Shown one piece after another: positions 17,141 to 25,820 of a DNA stretch of 64,000 bases; positions within the stretch are counted from its first letter, which is position 1, and the number at the start of each line of letters is the position of its first letter. A program made the position numbers and the translations under genes. Source of the DNA: Caldifarciminota bacterium (GTDB lineage Bacteria; Hydrothermota; Tepidihabitantia; SM23-42); the NCBI GenBank assembly GCA_027026255.1, contig JALVOT010000014.1:149986-213985 (forward strand), read 5' to 3'. Below the pieces are notes generated by a model, which was given only the letters and a program-made list of their open reading frames with translations, had not been told where the DNA came from and did no database searches.

Positions 17141-17287
17141 GGCAACTTATTTGAACCCGGAAATTGGTTATAAAAAGAATTGTCAAAAGAAAATTATCCA
17201 AATTATGGTAGTCTGATAAAAAAACTTGATAATAATGGGATTATCCGGTATTATTATGTAAGATTTAAATCAGAAAGGAGGTCGGTA

Positions 17288-17773
17288 ATGGGTTCGAAAA
17301 AGAAAAAATCCTGGCGTGAGAAGTTGATGGATAAAAAGGATTTACCAAAGGTGGTAAAGATTTCAGACAGGATGGCAGGAAGATGGGGGACAAAACCTGG
17401 TGATACGCTGGTAATCCCGGCACCCATTGAGGTGGATGAGTTTATGCGTAAGGTGCCGAAGGGTAAACTCACTACAATAAATGAAATTCGTAAGGCACTT
17501 GCCCGAAAACATAAAGCGACCATAGGCTGCCCGATCACAACAGGGATTTTTGCCCGTATAGCAGCTGAGGTTGCAGCAGAGGATAGGGCAGAAGGGAAGA
17601 AGAATATAACACCATATTGGCGCATATTAAAAGAGGGCGGAGTGATAAATGAAAAATATCCAGGTGGTATACCTGACCAGCGCAAACTTTTAGAAAAAGA
17701 AGGACATCAGGTTATTAAAAAAGGAAAAAGATATGTGGTCCTGGATTTTGAAAAACATATCGTGAAACTTTAG
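17288..17773 (+). CDS. MGMT family (alkyltransferase-like) protein
   Basis: 161 residues from the ATG behind AAAGGAGGTCGGTA; the upstream TTG start at 17180 was rejected. The sequence belongs to the atypical MGMT family: VPKGKLTTINEIRKALARK is the helix-turn-helix-like DNA-binding part, and GCPITTGIF takes the place of the PCHRV active-site motif of true O6-alkylguanine transferases. The Cys is present, but the His-Arg pair is not, so classical methyltransferase activity is doubtful; an alkyltransferase-like (ATL) recognition role or an unknown one is possible. It is cytoplasmic and monocistronic. Confidence 0.75.
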   Translation: MGSKKKKSWREKLMDKKDLPKVVKISDRMAGRWGTKPGDTLVIPAPIEVDEFMRKVPKGKLTTINEIRKALARKHKATIGCPITTGIFARIAAEVAAEDRAEGKKNITPYWRILKEGGVINEKYPGGIPDQRKLLEKEGHQVIKKGKRYVVLDFEKHIVKL

Positions 17774-17990
17774 TTAATCTCTATATATTGTGTTATTGTT
17801 TTTGACTAATAATTTCAATCCCTGACAAAGGTTACTAAGTATATATAATTAACAAATCTATGCTTAGAATTGAACGATTGATCACCCAACCGGGATAGAG
17901 GTTGTATTTCACGGTCTCTGACCTGGAAGAAATTTCAAATATTAAGCCCGAATCTGCCCTGGTATGTGCCGCACGTTCATTTTTTCCTGG
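17774..17990 (+). other. Intergenic stretch without gene
   Basis: Between the MGMT gene and the promoter at 17991 I see only AT-rich sequence with no frame, hairpin or tRNA that can be supported. From 17991, a promoter and a 36-codon frame (18024-18134) follow; that frame overlaps the next ATG as ATGA but starts where transcription would begin, so it is probably not translated from this transcript. Confidence 0.5.
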
Positions 17991-18018
17991 TTGACTTTTC
18001 TTCAAAAAATGTTATAAT
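17991..18018 (+). promoter_or_regulatory. Sigma-70-like promoter for flavoprotein operon
   Basis: TTGACT at 17991-17996, a 16-bp spacer and TATAAT at 18013-18018. Transcription is predicted from about 18025, giving a leader of some 105 nt before the ATG at 18131. The operon contains the flavoprotein and the GAF fusion. Confidence 0.6.
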
Positions 18019-18130
18019 TCCTTATGAAATTGGTGCTTAAAGTCGTCTATTTTTTAAAAATACCGGGTTTTTTATTACGGTCAAACCGCCTGAAATTGCT
18101 GAAACCGGTTAATAAATCAGGAATTTCTAT

Positions 18131-18955
18131 ATGACTCACTTTGTCGCCCTGGTTGCTTCAGAAAGGAAAAAAGGAAATTCTGACCTTTTAGCCCGGCTTA
18201 CAACCAGGTATGCACTCAGGTCCGGGGCAGATTCTGCAGAAATCATCTATCTTAAAGATTTTCAATTAGAACAATGCTTAGGATGTATGAGCTGCACATT
18301 TAATCAGACAAAATGTAGGATTGAGGACGACCTTTATAGATTACTGGATATCATTATGGATGCAGATAAACTCCTGTTAATCGCTCCGGTTTATGTTCTA
18401 TCAATACCCGGTAAATTGAAGATGTTTATTGACCGATATCTTGCAATCACAAATTATATCAAGGAAAGAAAGGAACTTCCAGCAGTAAGTATTGGTATTG
18501 CCGCACTTCCAGATTGGCATCAGTTTCAATTGCCATTAATGAATATCGGTCTGCTTGGTCTGGGCCGTATTGTGGTTGATAGTTTTATCCTCTATGGAGC
18601 CGGACCAGGTGAGGTTTTAATCCACCCCGGGATTGAAAGGGTGCAAAAGGCAGTAAAGAATTTAATTCAATCTGAACCAGAACCATTAAAATCCCAGATT
18701 TCTAAGCACTGTCCGGTCGATTTCTGTACACTTTTTGAAAGAATCGATGACAACCACTATAGATGTCCTGTCTGTCTTAGCCCGGCTCAGCCACATAAAG
18801 ACGGTTTCTATTTTGATGCCGTAGACCTTAACTCACACCGCTGGACCAGAGAGAATATCAAAAAACATTTTATTGATTGGATTCTCCAGACAAAACCAAG
18901 ATTTTTCTCTAACTTAAAAAAAATTATCGAAAAGAAAAGAGAGTTTGAGTTATGA
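18131..18955 (+). CDS. NAD(P)H-dependent flavin/iron-sulfur flavoprotein with C-terminal zinc ribbon
   Basis: 274 residues. The N-terminal 170 residues have the flavodoxin-like fold of NADPH-dependent FMN reductases: VALVASERKKGNSDLLARL holds the FMN phosphate loop, with QCLGCMSC (Cys cluster of iron-sulfur flavoproteins, plus a later Cys in NQTKC) and APVYVLSIPGKLKMFIDRY. The C-terminal 70 residues carry HCPVDFC and YRCPVC, a probable zinc ribbon. Such enzymes pass electrons from NAD(P)H or ferredoxin. It is followed by the GAF gene in an ATGA overlap. The exact reaction is unknown. Confidence 0.8.
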   Translation: MTHFVALVASERKKGNSDLLARLTTRYALRSGADSAEIIYLKDFQLEQCLGCMSCTFNQTKCRIEDDLYRLLDIIMDADKLLLIAPVYVLSIPGKLKMFIDRYLAITNYIKERKELPAVSIGIAALPDWHQFQLPLMNIGLLGLGRIVVDSFILYGAGPGEVLIHPGIERVQKAVKNLIQSEPEPLKSQISKHCPVDFCTLFERIDDNHYRCPVCLSPAQPHKDGFYFDAVDLNSHRWTRENIKKHFIDWILQTKPRFFSNLKKIIEKKREFEL

Positions 18956-20352
18956 ATACAACGGAGAATCTTTTTAATGAAATTAAAAAAGTTGTTCAAG
19001 ACAAAAGGGAAAATACCACAAAATTACAAGAAATATGCAATATCCTTAAAGCAAATTTCAAGCAATTTAATTGGGTGGGGTTTTATCTTGCTGATCCTGT
19101 AAAAAAAGAACTGCATCTGGGTCCTTTTGTCGGTGAACCAACTGAATATAAAATAATCAAATATGGTGAAGGGATATGCGGTCAGGCCGCCCAGGCAGAA
19201 AAAACCTTTCTGATTCCGGATGTTTCTAAAGAATTCAATTATCTTCCCGGCAGTGCCCGGGTGCACTCTGAAATCGCTGTACCGTTAATCAGAAATAATC
19301 AGCTTATGGGAATACTCGATATAGATTCGCACCAGCTTAATGCCTTTTCTGCATCTGAACAGAGGCTTCTCGAACAGATAGCTTCTGTGATCGCAGAAAT
19401 ATTCGTTTCCGAAAAGAAAGATTTTCAAAAACAGAAAATAAACGAAAAAATGCTCCGGAAATATAAGATTATGTCGGAGCAGGCAGCCCAGGCTCCGCAT
19501 TCTGCTCGTCTTCAAGAGCGATTCGGTGATTTATGTTTAGAATTAGGTTACTGGGATGAGGCGTTGTTAAGATACAAAAAGGCTGCAGAACTTGGGGCAG
19601 ATACCGCTATTGATAAAATAAAAAAGCACTTTAAAAATATTGATTTAAAAGAAATAGTTAAAGCTCAAAAAAAACCATTTAATGAAATTATTGAAGAGGC
19701 ATTGAAATATCCCTTTGTTAGAAAGGGTTATCTTACGATATTTGTTGGCGCATTGATATTCGGCTTTATCAGTATGATTCCACTGATTGGATTTCTCCTG
19801 TTATACTTAGCAGGTTATCCATATCTGCTTGCCTATATGTTCAAGATTTTACAATATACAGAAGCCGGCAGGGAGACCCTGCCTGAATGGCCAGAATTTA
19901 CTGACTGGTGGGAATCAATCTATCGGCCGTTTTTCCTTTATGATACTGCAATCCTGGCTGCAGTGCTGCCTTTAATTATTTTCCTGGTGATATTCTTTAT
20001 CTTTCCTGGTGTCCTGAGTGTTATCCTCCTGCTGATCGGTATTCTGCTTGCTGGCGGCTATTTTCCAATCGCCCTTATTGCCGTTGCAGTAAACGAAAAT
20101 TTCTTTTCACCATTTAACTATCCATTATTAATCAATTCAATCAAGAGGATATGGCGCAGTTATTTTATTACCGTAATCGTACTCCTCTTTGCCGTCTTTA
20201 TTGATTGGTTATTAATTGTATTCCTGGTTCCATTTACCACCCCGTTCATCGGTCCGTTTGTTTTCTGGATAATCTCCATCTACTTTCTTGTGGTTGAGAT
20301 GCGGATTCTGGGATATGTCTATTACCAGAACAAAAATTTGTTAAATTGGTAA
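18952..20352 (+). CDS. GAF - TPR - DUF4013-like membrane fusion protein
   Basis: 466 residues. Residues 1-150 form a GAF domain close to free methionine-R-sulfoxide reductases (WVGFYLADPVKKELHLGPF, YGEGICGQAA, SEIAVPLIRN, GILDIDS). The Cys of the GVCG segment is kept, but the IACDS segment carrying the catalytic Cys of fRMsr is YLPGSA here, so reductase activity is unlikely and ligand sensing more so. Residues 165-230 are TPR-like. Residues 250-460 hold about six membrane helices with a DUF4013-like pattern. The start overlaps the flavoprotein stop (ATGA). This arrangement suggests a membrane sensor. Confidence 0.75.
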   Translation: MNTTENLFNEIKKVVQDKRENTTKLQEICNILKANFKQFNWVGFYLADPVKKELHLGPFVGEPTEYKIIKYGEGICGQAAQAEKTFLIPDVSKEFNYLPGSARVHSEIAVPLIRNNQLMGILDIDSHQLNAFSASEQRLLEQIASVIAEIFVSEKKDFQKQKINEKMLRKYKIMSEQAAQAPHSARLQERFGDLCLELGYWDEALLRYKKAAELGADTAIDKIKKHFKNIDLKEIVKAQKKPFNEIIEEALKYPFVRKGYLTIFVGALIFGFISMIPLIGFLLLYLAGYPYLLAYMFKILQYTEAGRETLPEWPEFTDWWESIYRPFFLYDTAILAAVLPLIIFLVIFFIFPGVLSVILLLIGILLAGGYFPIALIAVAVNENFFSPFNYPLLINSIKRIWRSYFITVIVLLFAVFIDWLLIVFLVPFTTPFIGPFVFWIISIYFLVVEMRILGYVYYQNKNLLNW

Positions 20353-20369
20353 ATAAGGAGGATTATGTG

Positions 20370-21143
20370 ATGTACAAAAATATCATCATTGAAAAGAAAG
20401 ACCGGATCGGTGTATTAAAGGTAAATCGACCCGAGAAACTCAATGCGGTCGATATTGAAACGATCCTTGAGATTGAATCGGCGATGCAAAAATTTAATCA
20501 GGAAAAAGAGATACTGGTGATTATCATTACCGGTGAGGGTAAGTCATTTGTTTCTGGCTCTGATATTTCAAAACTTGTCCAGATGGATTCCCTTAAGGCC
20601 CGGGAATATAGTCAGATCGGTCAGCGGGTGCTTTCATTTATTGAAAATATGGAAAAACCGGTTATCGCTGCAGTAAATGGCTATGCCTTGGGCTCAGGCT
20701 GTGAACTTTGTATGGCCTGTGATATAAGGATTGCCTCAGAAAAGGCAAAATTTGGTCAACCTGAGGTGAAGTTGGGGTTGATCCCGGGTCATGCGGGAAC
20801 CCAGCGTCTTGCCCGACTGGTTGGCGTTGGTAAGGCAAAGGAATTAATCTTTACCGGCGATATCATATCGGCACAGGAGGCAGAGCAGATCGGACTTGTG
20901 AATAAGGTTGTCGCCCTGGATGCACTGATGGACGAGGCGATGAATCTCGCCCGAAAGATTATCGAGCAGGGCACAACCGCGGTCCGGCTTGCCAAGACAG
21001 TTATAAATCGCGGTATCGATGCAAATATCACCACGGCGAATTCATATGAAACCGAGGTCTTCGGTATCCTGTTTTCTACTGAAGAAGCCCGGGAAGGTAT
21101 GAATGCTTTTCTGGAAAAGAGAAAACCGAATTGGAATAAATGA
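20370..21143 (+). CDS. Enoyl-CoA hydratase/isomerase (crotonase)
   Basis: 257 residues from the ATG behind AAGGAGG; the upstream GTG at 20346 was rejected. Crotonase signatures are present: SFVSGSDISKL (oxyanion loop), GYALGSGCELCMACD with the first catalytic Glu, and FGQPEVKLGLIPG with the second Glu. Both acids needed for water addition are present, so a true hydratase is likely. It begins a three-gene set with 3-hydroxyacyl-CoA dehydrogenase and thiolase downstream (gaps of 41 and 26 bp), giving the last three steps of beta-oxidation or their reverse. No acyl-CoA dehydrogenase lies in the window. Confidence 0.92.
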   Translation: MYKNIIIEKKDRIGVLKVNRPEKLNAVDIETILEIESAMQKFNQEKEILVIIITGEGKSFVSGSDISKLVQMDSLKAREYSQIGQRVLSFIENMEKPVIAAVNGYALGSGCELCMACDIRIASEKAKFGQPEVKLGLIPGHAGTQRLARLVGVGKAKELIFTGDIISAQEAEQIGLVNKVVALDALMDEAMNLARKIIEQGTTAVRLAKTVINRGIDANITTANSYETEVFGILFSTEEAREGMNAFLEKRKPNWNK

Positions 21144-21184
21144 GCCTTTGAACGCACCGCTCATAAGACAAGAAAGGAGGTATA

Positions 21185-22522
21185 ATGACTCTGAATGAAA
21201 GACTCCAGAATGTTACAGTTATCGGGGCGGCAGGAAAGATGGGCAGTGGAATTGCGGTTTTGATTGCTCAGGAGATGGCACGGATAAAGTTAATGCCGGA
21301 AAATCGCGATAAGGTTTTTAGAATTAATCTGGTTGACATCAGCGAAAAGGCACTTGATGGTCTGCGTTCCTATCTTCACACCCAGATTCTTAAGGTGGCT
21401 GAAAAATCTGCAGTTATGCTCAGAAAGATATACGAGGACCGCACTGATTTAATTGAGAATGCGGATATTATTAATACCTTTGTTCAGGATACACTCGCCT
21501 TAACAAATTACTCCACAGAGTTGAGCATAGCAAAAAATTCTCATCTTGTCTTTGAGGCGATATATGAGAATGAAAAATTGAAGATTAAGATTCTCAAACA
21601 ACTGAAAAGGATTTGTCCCGCAGATACACTGTTTCTCACGAATACATCAAGTATCCCGATTTCATACCTTGATGAAAAAGCCGGGCTTGAAGGCCGTATC
21701 ATCGGCTACCATTTTTATAATCCACCGGTGGTCCAGCGTCTGGTTGAGGTGATTCAGGCGAAGGATACCACCGACGAATTGAAAAATATCGCCCAGGAAT
21801 TGGGCAGAAGACTTCGTAAAAAACTTGTTCCTTCAAATGATATATCCGGTTTTATCGGGAATGGTCATTTTATGCGGGATGGTTTGTATGCATTATCTCA
21901 GCTTGATTCCCTTAAGCGTCAGTTCAGATTTCCCGGTGCGGTATATGTGATGAATCGTATATCCCAGGATTTTCTGCTCAGACCGATGGGTATCTTCCAG
22001 TTGATTGATTATGTCGGTATTAATGTATTCCAGTGTATTCTCAAGGTGATGAGAACCCATCTTGGTGATACAGGTCTGCGCAGCAAACTGGTTGATAAAT
22101 TAATCAAACTCGGAATTCAGGGCGGACAATATCCTGACGGTTCTCAGCGCGATGGATTTTTGAAATATGAAAAGGGAAAACCGGTCGGCATCTATGATAT
22201 CAGAAAAAAGGAATATTTCATCTTTGATGATAAATGGACTCAGAAAATTGATAAAAAGATTGGTCCACTTCCTGATGGGTTTGTGCCCTGGAAGGCATTA
22301 CTCAGGGATCCTGAAAATAAGAAAAAACTTGCGATACACTTCAGTAAACTGAAAAATATGAATACCCCCGGTGCGGAACTCGCCCTTAAATATCTCAAAA
22401 AGACAAAAGCAATTGCTGAAAAACTTGTTAAGGATGGAGTGGCGAATTCTTATGATGATGTAAATGCAGTGCTGACCAATGGTTTCTACTGGTTATATGG
22501 ACCGGTTAATGACTATGTTTAA
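21185..22522 (+). CDS. 3-hydroxyacyl-CoA dehydrogenase
   Basis: 445 residues behind AAAGGAGG. A Rossmann motif, VTVIGAAGKMGSGIA, begins near residue 9; the catalytic region has TNTSSIPIS and RIIGYHFYNPPVVQRLVEVI with the catalytic His. The second half contains the helical dimerisation domain (RDGLYAL..., IDYVGINVFQCILKVM), typical of bacterial FadB/HBD-type enzymes. It oxidises L-3-hydroxyacyl-CoA using NAD+. It sits between the hydratase and thiolase genes. It is longer than the 280-residue short type because it carries a duplicated C-terminal domain. Confidence 0.93.
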   Translation: MTLNERLQNVTVIGAAGKMGSGIAVLIAQEMARIKLMPENRDKVFRINLVDISEKALDGLRSYLHTQILKVAEKSAVMLRKIYEDRTDLIENADIINTFVQDTLALTNYSTELSIAKNSHLVFEAIYENEKLKIKILKQLKRICPADTLFLTNTSSIPISYLDEKAGLEGRIIGYHFYNPPVVQRLVEVIQAKDTTDELKNIAQELGRRLRKKLVPSNDISGFIGNGHFMRDGLYALSQLDSLKRQFRFPGAVYVMNRISQDFLLRPMGIFQLIDYVGINVFQCILKVMRTHLGDTGLRSKLVDKLIKLGIQGGQYPDGSQRDGFLKYEKGKPVGIYDIRKKEYFIFDDKWTQKIDKKIGPLPDGFVPWKALLRDPENKKKLAIHFSKLKNMNTPGAELALKYLKKTKAIAEKLVKDGVANSYDDVNAVLTNGFYWLYGPVNDYV

Positions 22523-22548
22523 TCCGGTTTTACCGGAAAGGAGTTATT

Positions 22549-23796
22549 ATGGCCTTCCTTAGAAAAAAGATTTATGCCCTTGCTGGTTTTAATACAATCT
22601 CTCTGGGCACGGGAAGAAAAGAATTTCATCCCAAAAAGCCCAGGCCGGGAATTGAACATTATATCAAAGAAGCGGGCCTTGGTGCAATCACCCAGGTAAA
22701 GAATCCTGATGCAATTGATGAAGGTGTTATCGGTAATTTTATTGCCGAGAGGTTCTGCAAACAGGGAAATCTCGGCGGTTTCTTTCCGATGGTTCATCCG
22801 ACATTCCAGTACAAACCCTGTATTCGGGTTGAAGGAGCCTGTGATTCCGGGGGACTTGCACTGGTTACCGCAGTCAAGACAATTCTTTCAGATGTCGCCG
22901 ATGTCGTGCTTGTAATTGGTGTAGAGGTCCAGAATTCCGTCAAGGCGGTCTATGGTGCTGATTATCTTGCTGCGGCTGGATGGTTTTCTGGTGAGCGTAA
23001 AAAGGGTCATGCCTACTTCTTTCCGGATCAATTTTCCCGGCGAGCCGGTGCCTGTTTTAAAAAGTTTGGTAAAAAGAAGGTAAGACAGGGAATGGCACAG
23101 TGGTATGTAAACGCTATAGAGAACGCAAGAAAGAATCCCAATGCCCAGGAATATCACAATAGAAATCCAGAACTCTTTGCCACTGCAATGACTCCACCAA
23201 ACCCTGAGGTATTTTGTGAACATATAAATGTGTTTGACTGTTCCAAGGTGTCTGATGGTGGTTCGGCAATAATATTTGCCTCAGAAAATGGTCTTGAAAA
23301 ACTTGGAGTAGAAAAGAAAAATGCTGCCGAGGTTATTGCATTTGCCCAGGTTCAGGATAATCTAACCACTCCGCCACCGGATATGACTAAATTGTCTACC
23401 TGTGAGGTGGCGGCAAAAAAGGTTTATGAAAGGGCAGGCATTAAACCGAATGACCTTTCTGTACTCGAAGTCCATGATTGCTTTACGATCGCCGGGCTAT
23501 TGGCAATTGAAGCAGCAGGCTTTGCAGATTATGGTGAAGGTGCGGATTTTGTTAAGGATGGAAAGACTAAAGCGGATGGTGTAATTCCAACGAATACTAC
23601 AGGCGGACTTATCGGTTATGGACATCCAACCGGGGCAACCGGTGTGCGTCAGGCAGTTGATGTGGTTGCTCAACTCTCAGGTAAAGCCGGTGATTGTCAG
23701 GTAAGGATAGATTCAAATCGACCCTTCGGAATGCTCTCAAGTATGGGGGGCAATGACAAGACTGTGGTGACAATGGTCTTTAAGAAACCTGATTAA
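22549..23796 (+). CDS. SCP2-type thiolase / acetyl-CoA acetyltransferase
   Basis: 415 residues behind GGAAAGGAG. The nucleophilic Cys lies in EGACDSGGLALVTA; the catalytic His lies in EVHDCFTIAGLL and in GYGHPTGATGVRQ. The C-terminal Cys of classical thiolases (CxGxG) is absent: the segment reads FGMLSSMGGND, as in SCP2-type and archaeal-type thiolases, in which the second Cys sits earlier (the Cys in HDCF). It therefore probably condenses or cleaves acyl-CoA with that arrangement. It closes the beta-oxidation trio. Confidence 0.92.
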   Translation: MAFLRKKIYALAGFNTISLGTGRKEFHPKKPRPGIEHYIKEAGLGAITQVKNPDAIDEGVIGNFIAERFCKQGNLGGFFPMVHPTFQYKPCIRVEGACDSGGLALVTAVKTILSDVADVVLVIGVEVQNSVKAVYGADYLAAAGWFSGERKKGHAYFFPDQFSRRAGACFKKFGKKKVRQGMAQWYVNAIENARKNPNAQEYHNRNPELFATAMTPPNPEVFCEHINVFDCSKVSDGGSAIIFASENGLEKLGVEKKNAAEVIAFAQVQDNLTTPPPDMTKLSTCEVAAKKVYERAGIKPNDLSVLEVHDCFTIAGLLAIEAAGFADYGEGADFVKDGKTKADGVIPTNTTGGLIGYGHPTGATGVRQAVDVVAQLSGKAGDCQVRIDSNRPFGMLSSMGGNDKTVVTMVFKKPD

Positions 23797-23864
23797 CAGA
23801 TGATATTAAAAGAGTTCAGGGCATTAATCGATACTCCGGTTGAACATACTTGAAATTAAACCTG

Positions 23865-24362
23865 ATGAAAAAAGCGATAGGGTTTAAGCCGATCGGTGTT
23901 ATCCATACACCATTCAAAGAACCGAAAGGGACTCCGATTCAGCCGCGGGCAGGAAAGGGAATAAAAGGCATTGTTGAGGTTTATCCTGAATATGTTGAAG
24001 GACTCAAGGACATTGATGGATTCTCGCATATCATATTAATCTATCATCTGCACCTGGCCGGGGACTATAGATTAATGGTTACACCCTTTATGGACGATAC
24101 TGTCAGAGGTCTGTTTGCAACCCGGGCCCCGGCTCGTCCAAACCCCATCGGTATTTCTGTGGTCAGGTTAGAAAAGGTCATTAAGAATGAACTCCATATT
24201 AAGGACTTAGATATTATCGACAATACGCCGCTTCTTGATATAAAACCGTATGTCCAGGAATTTGACAAACCAGAAATAATAAAGGTCGGCTGGCTAAAAT
24301 CACGCATAAAACGATTGGAAAAAACAAAAGATGACGGCCGATTTGCTGATTCAAAAAGATGA
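23865..24362 (+). CDS. trmO: tRNA m6t6A methyltransferase TrmO-like
   Basis: 165 residues from the ATG at 23865; an in-frame TTG at 23850 is possible and neither has a clear ribosome-binding site. It contains the TsaA/TrmO signature: KPIGVIHTPFKE at the N-terminus, VEVYPEYVEGLKDIDGFSHI, and the diagnostic RAPARPNPIGISVVRL. The family methylates N6-threonylcarbamoyladenosine at position 37 of tRNA using S-adenosylmethionine. The C-terminal extension of E. coli TrmO is absent, as in many short versions. It overlaps birA by ATGA. Confidence 0.85.
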   Translation: MKKAIGFKPIGVIHTPFKEPKGTPIQPRAGKGIKGIVEVYPEYVEGLKDIDGFSHIILIYHLHLAGDYRLMVTPFMDDTVRGLFATRAPARPNPIGISVVRLEKVIKNELHIKDLDIIDNTPLLDIKPYVQEFDKPEIIKVGWLKSRIKRLEKTKDDGRFADSKR

Positions 24363-25060
24363 TTGGTGAACAGGTCTACAGATTAGAAGAGATTGAATCC
24401 ACCAATGAGTATGCAAAGTCGATTTTATCGGATGCAGTTAACGGAACTGTAGTCTATGCTGAATCGCAAAGTGCGGGTAAAGGAAGATTTGGTAAGGTCT
24501 GGTATTCACCAAGGGGTGGTTTATACATATCGGTTATCTTGAAGACCAAAAAACCTGAATTGATTCCGATAATGGCTGGAATAGGAATATGTGAAACCCT
24601 GAACAGATATGATATCCTTACCGGAATTAAGTGGCCCAATGATATTATGCTGAATAATAAAAAGATTGCCGGGGTATTGACTGAGATTATTGATGACAAA
24701 ATCATCCTGGGGATCGGATTGAATCTTAATATTGTTGATTTTCCCGAAGAGTTAAAGGAACAGGCAAGTTCGGTATTGTTAGAAACCAAAAAACATCTTG
24801 ACCAAATAACGGTCTTTCAGGGACTTTGCTCTGAACTTAACAGATTTTACAATCTACTTGAGTCCGCAAGAATCACAGAATTACTCTTAATGTGGTACCA
24901 TTATACTATAATGCTGGGAAAGAATGTTGTGATTGAACTGCCTGATAAAAGTATGCAGGGACGGGTTATTGATATTGACCAGGATGGAGCACTTATCTTA
25001 ATGCTGCCGGGCGGCAAGATTGAGCGTGCCGTTGCTGGTAATTGCCGGATCATAAAATGA
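24359..25060 (+). CDS. birA: Biotin-[acetyl-CoA carboxylase] ligase
   Basis: 233 residues, the catalytic and C-terminal parts only, without the N-terminal helix-turn-helix that makes E. coli BirA a repressor. The biotinoyl-AMP loop region AESQSAGKGRFGKVWYSP and GIKWPNDIMLNNKKIAGVL are present, as is the C-terminal SH3-like strand set. It transfers biotin to the carrier of biotin-dependent carboxylases. It is coupled to trmO upstream and to the adenosyltransferase downstream by ATGA overlaps. Confidence 0.95.
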   Translation: MIGEQVYRLEEIESTNEYAKSILSDAVNGTVVYAESQSAGKGRFGKVWYSPRGGLYISVILKTKKPELIPIMAGIGICETLNRYDILTGIKWPNDIMLNNKKIAGVLTEIIDDKIILGIGLNLNIVDFPEELKEQASSVLLETKKHLDQITVFQGLCSELNRFYNLLESARITELLLMWYHYTIMLGKNVVIELPDKSMQGRVIDIDQDGALILMLPGGKIERAVAGNCRIIK

Positions 25061-25566
25061 TACAGATTTATACAGGAAATGGTAAAGGAAAGACCACCGC
25101 TGCATTAGGTTTGGGACTGCGGGCTATCGGCCACGGCCTGAAGGTAATTGTTATTCAATTTATGAAGGGCAGGATAAACTATGGTGAACTATCTGCAGTA
25201 AAGGACCTTCCAGATTTTAGAATTGAACAGTATGGTCGTCCTGATTTTGTTAATCCTGAGAACCCGGATAAAGAAGACATTGAACTTGCTGAAAAGGCAT
25301 TCCTTCGAGCCCGACAGGTGATAACAAGTCACAAATATGATTTGATTATCCTTGATGAAATCAATGTTGCAGTCTCATTCAACCTTATTCCAAAATCCGC
25401 GGTGCTTAAATTATTAAAGAGTGTGCCCGAAGATATGGAAGTTGTCCTTACCGGCAGGTATATGCCGGTTGAATTTGCCGGGATTGCTGATCTGGTAAGT
25501 GAAATCAAGGAGGTAAAACACTATTTTCAGACCGGAACCCCGGCACGCAAGGGATTTGATTACTGA
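25057..25566 (+). CDS. cobO: Cob(I)alamin adenosyltransferase (CobO/BtuR type)
   Basis: 169 residues from the ATG overlapping the birA stop. The P-loop GNGKGKTTAALGLGLRA starts near residue 7, KVIVIQFMKG follows, then a conserved YDLIILDEINVAV with the Walker-B-like acids, and VVLTGR(Y). This matches CobO/CobA-type ATP:corrinoid adenosyltransferases, which make adenosylcobalamin. The B12-binding MetH-like protein at 37244 gives one reason to need cobalamin. It is the last gene of the trmO-birA-cobO unit; a promoter for rpoZ follows. Confidence 0.92.
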   Translation: MIQIYTGNGKGKTTAALGLGLRAIGHGLKVIVIQFMKGRINYGELSAVKDLPDFRIEQYGRPDFVNPENPDKEDIELAEKAFLRARQVITSHKYDLIILDEINVAVSFNLIPKSAVLKLLKSVPEDMEVVLTGRYMPVEFAGIADLVSEIKEVKHYFQTGTPARKGFDY

Positions 25567-25585
25567 AATTTAAGGGTTTACTCAG

Positions 25586-25613
25586 TTGACATTTATGGAT
25601 AATTGCATAAAAT
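25586..25613 (+). promoter_or_regulatory. Sigma-70-like promoter of the rpoZ operon
   Basis: TTGACA at 25586-25591, a 16-bp spacer and TAAAAT at 25608-25613. The predicted start is about 12 nt before the rpoZ ATG, with AAAGGAGG right at the 5' end, so a very short but leadered mRNA. Confidence 0.6.
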
Positions 25614-25631
25614 TTATGAAAGGAGGTAATT

Positions 25632-25820
25632 ATGATTGTCCCGATTGAGAAAATCTGGCAAAAATTTGAGAATAAATACAAGGCGATTAATATCGCGGCG
25701 CTTGAAGCCCGAAGAATAAAGGACGAGCAGAATAAGGGTTTGATTGACGAAAAGATAAATCCCATATATGAAGCGATAAAGAGGCTGATCAAGGGTAAGA
25801 TTAAATATCAGGAAAAATGA
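25632..25820 (+). CDS. rpoZ: RNA polymerase omega subunit
   Basis: 62 residues behind AAAGGAGGTAATT. The sequence NKYKAINIAALEARRIKDE corresponds to the conserved omega helix that holds the beta-prime C-terminus. Its position directly before coaBC, with overlapping ATGA, repeats the gene order found in many bacteria and supports the assignment despite the short length. The C-terminus (IKRLIKGKIKY) is basic. Confidence 0.88.
   Translation: MIVPIEKIWQKFENKYKAINIAALEARRIKDEQNKGLIDEKINPIYEAIKRLIKGKIKYQEK

Noticed and set aside
18024-18134. 36-codon frame overlapping the flavoprotein start as ATGA
   Set aside because: The predicted transcription start falls at or after its ATG, it has no ribosome-binding site, and the peptide is not recognisable; kept only as a remark.
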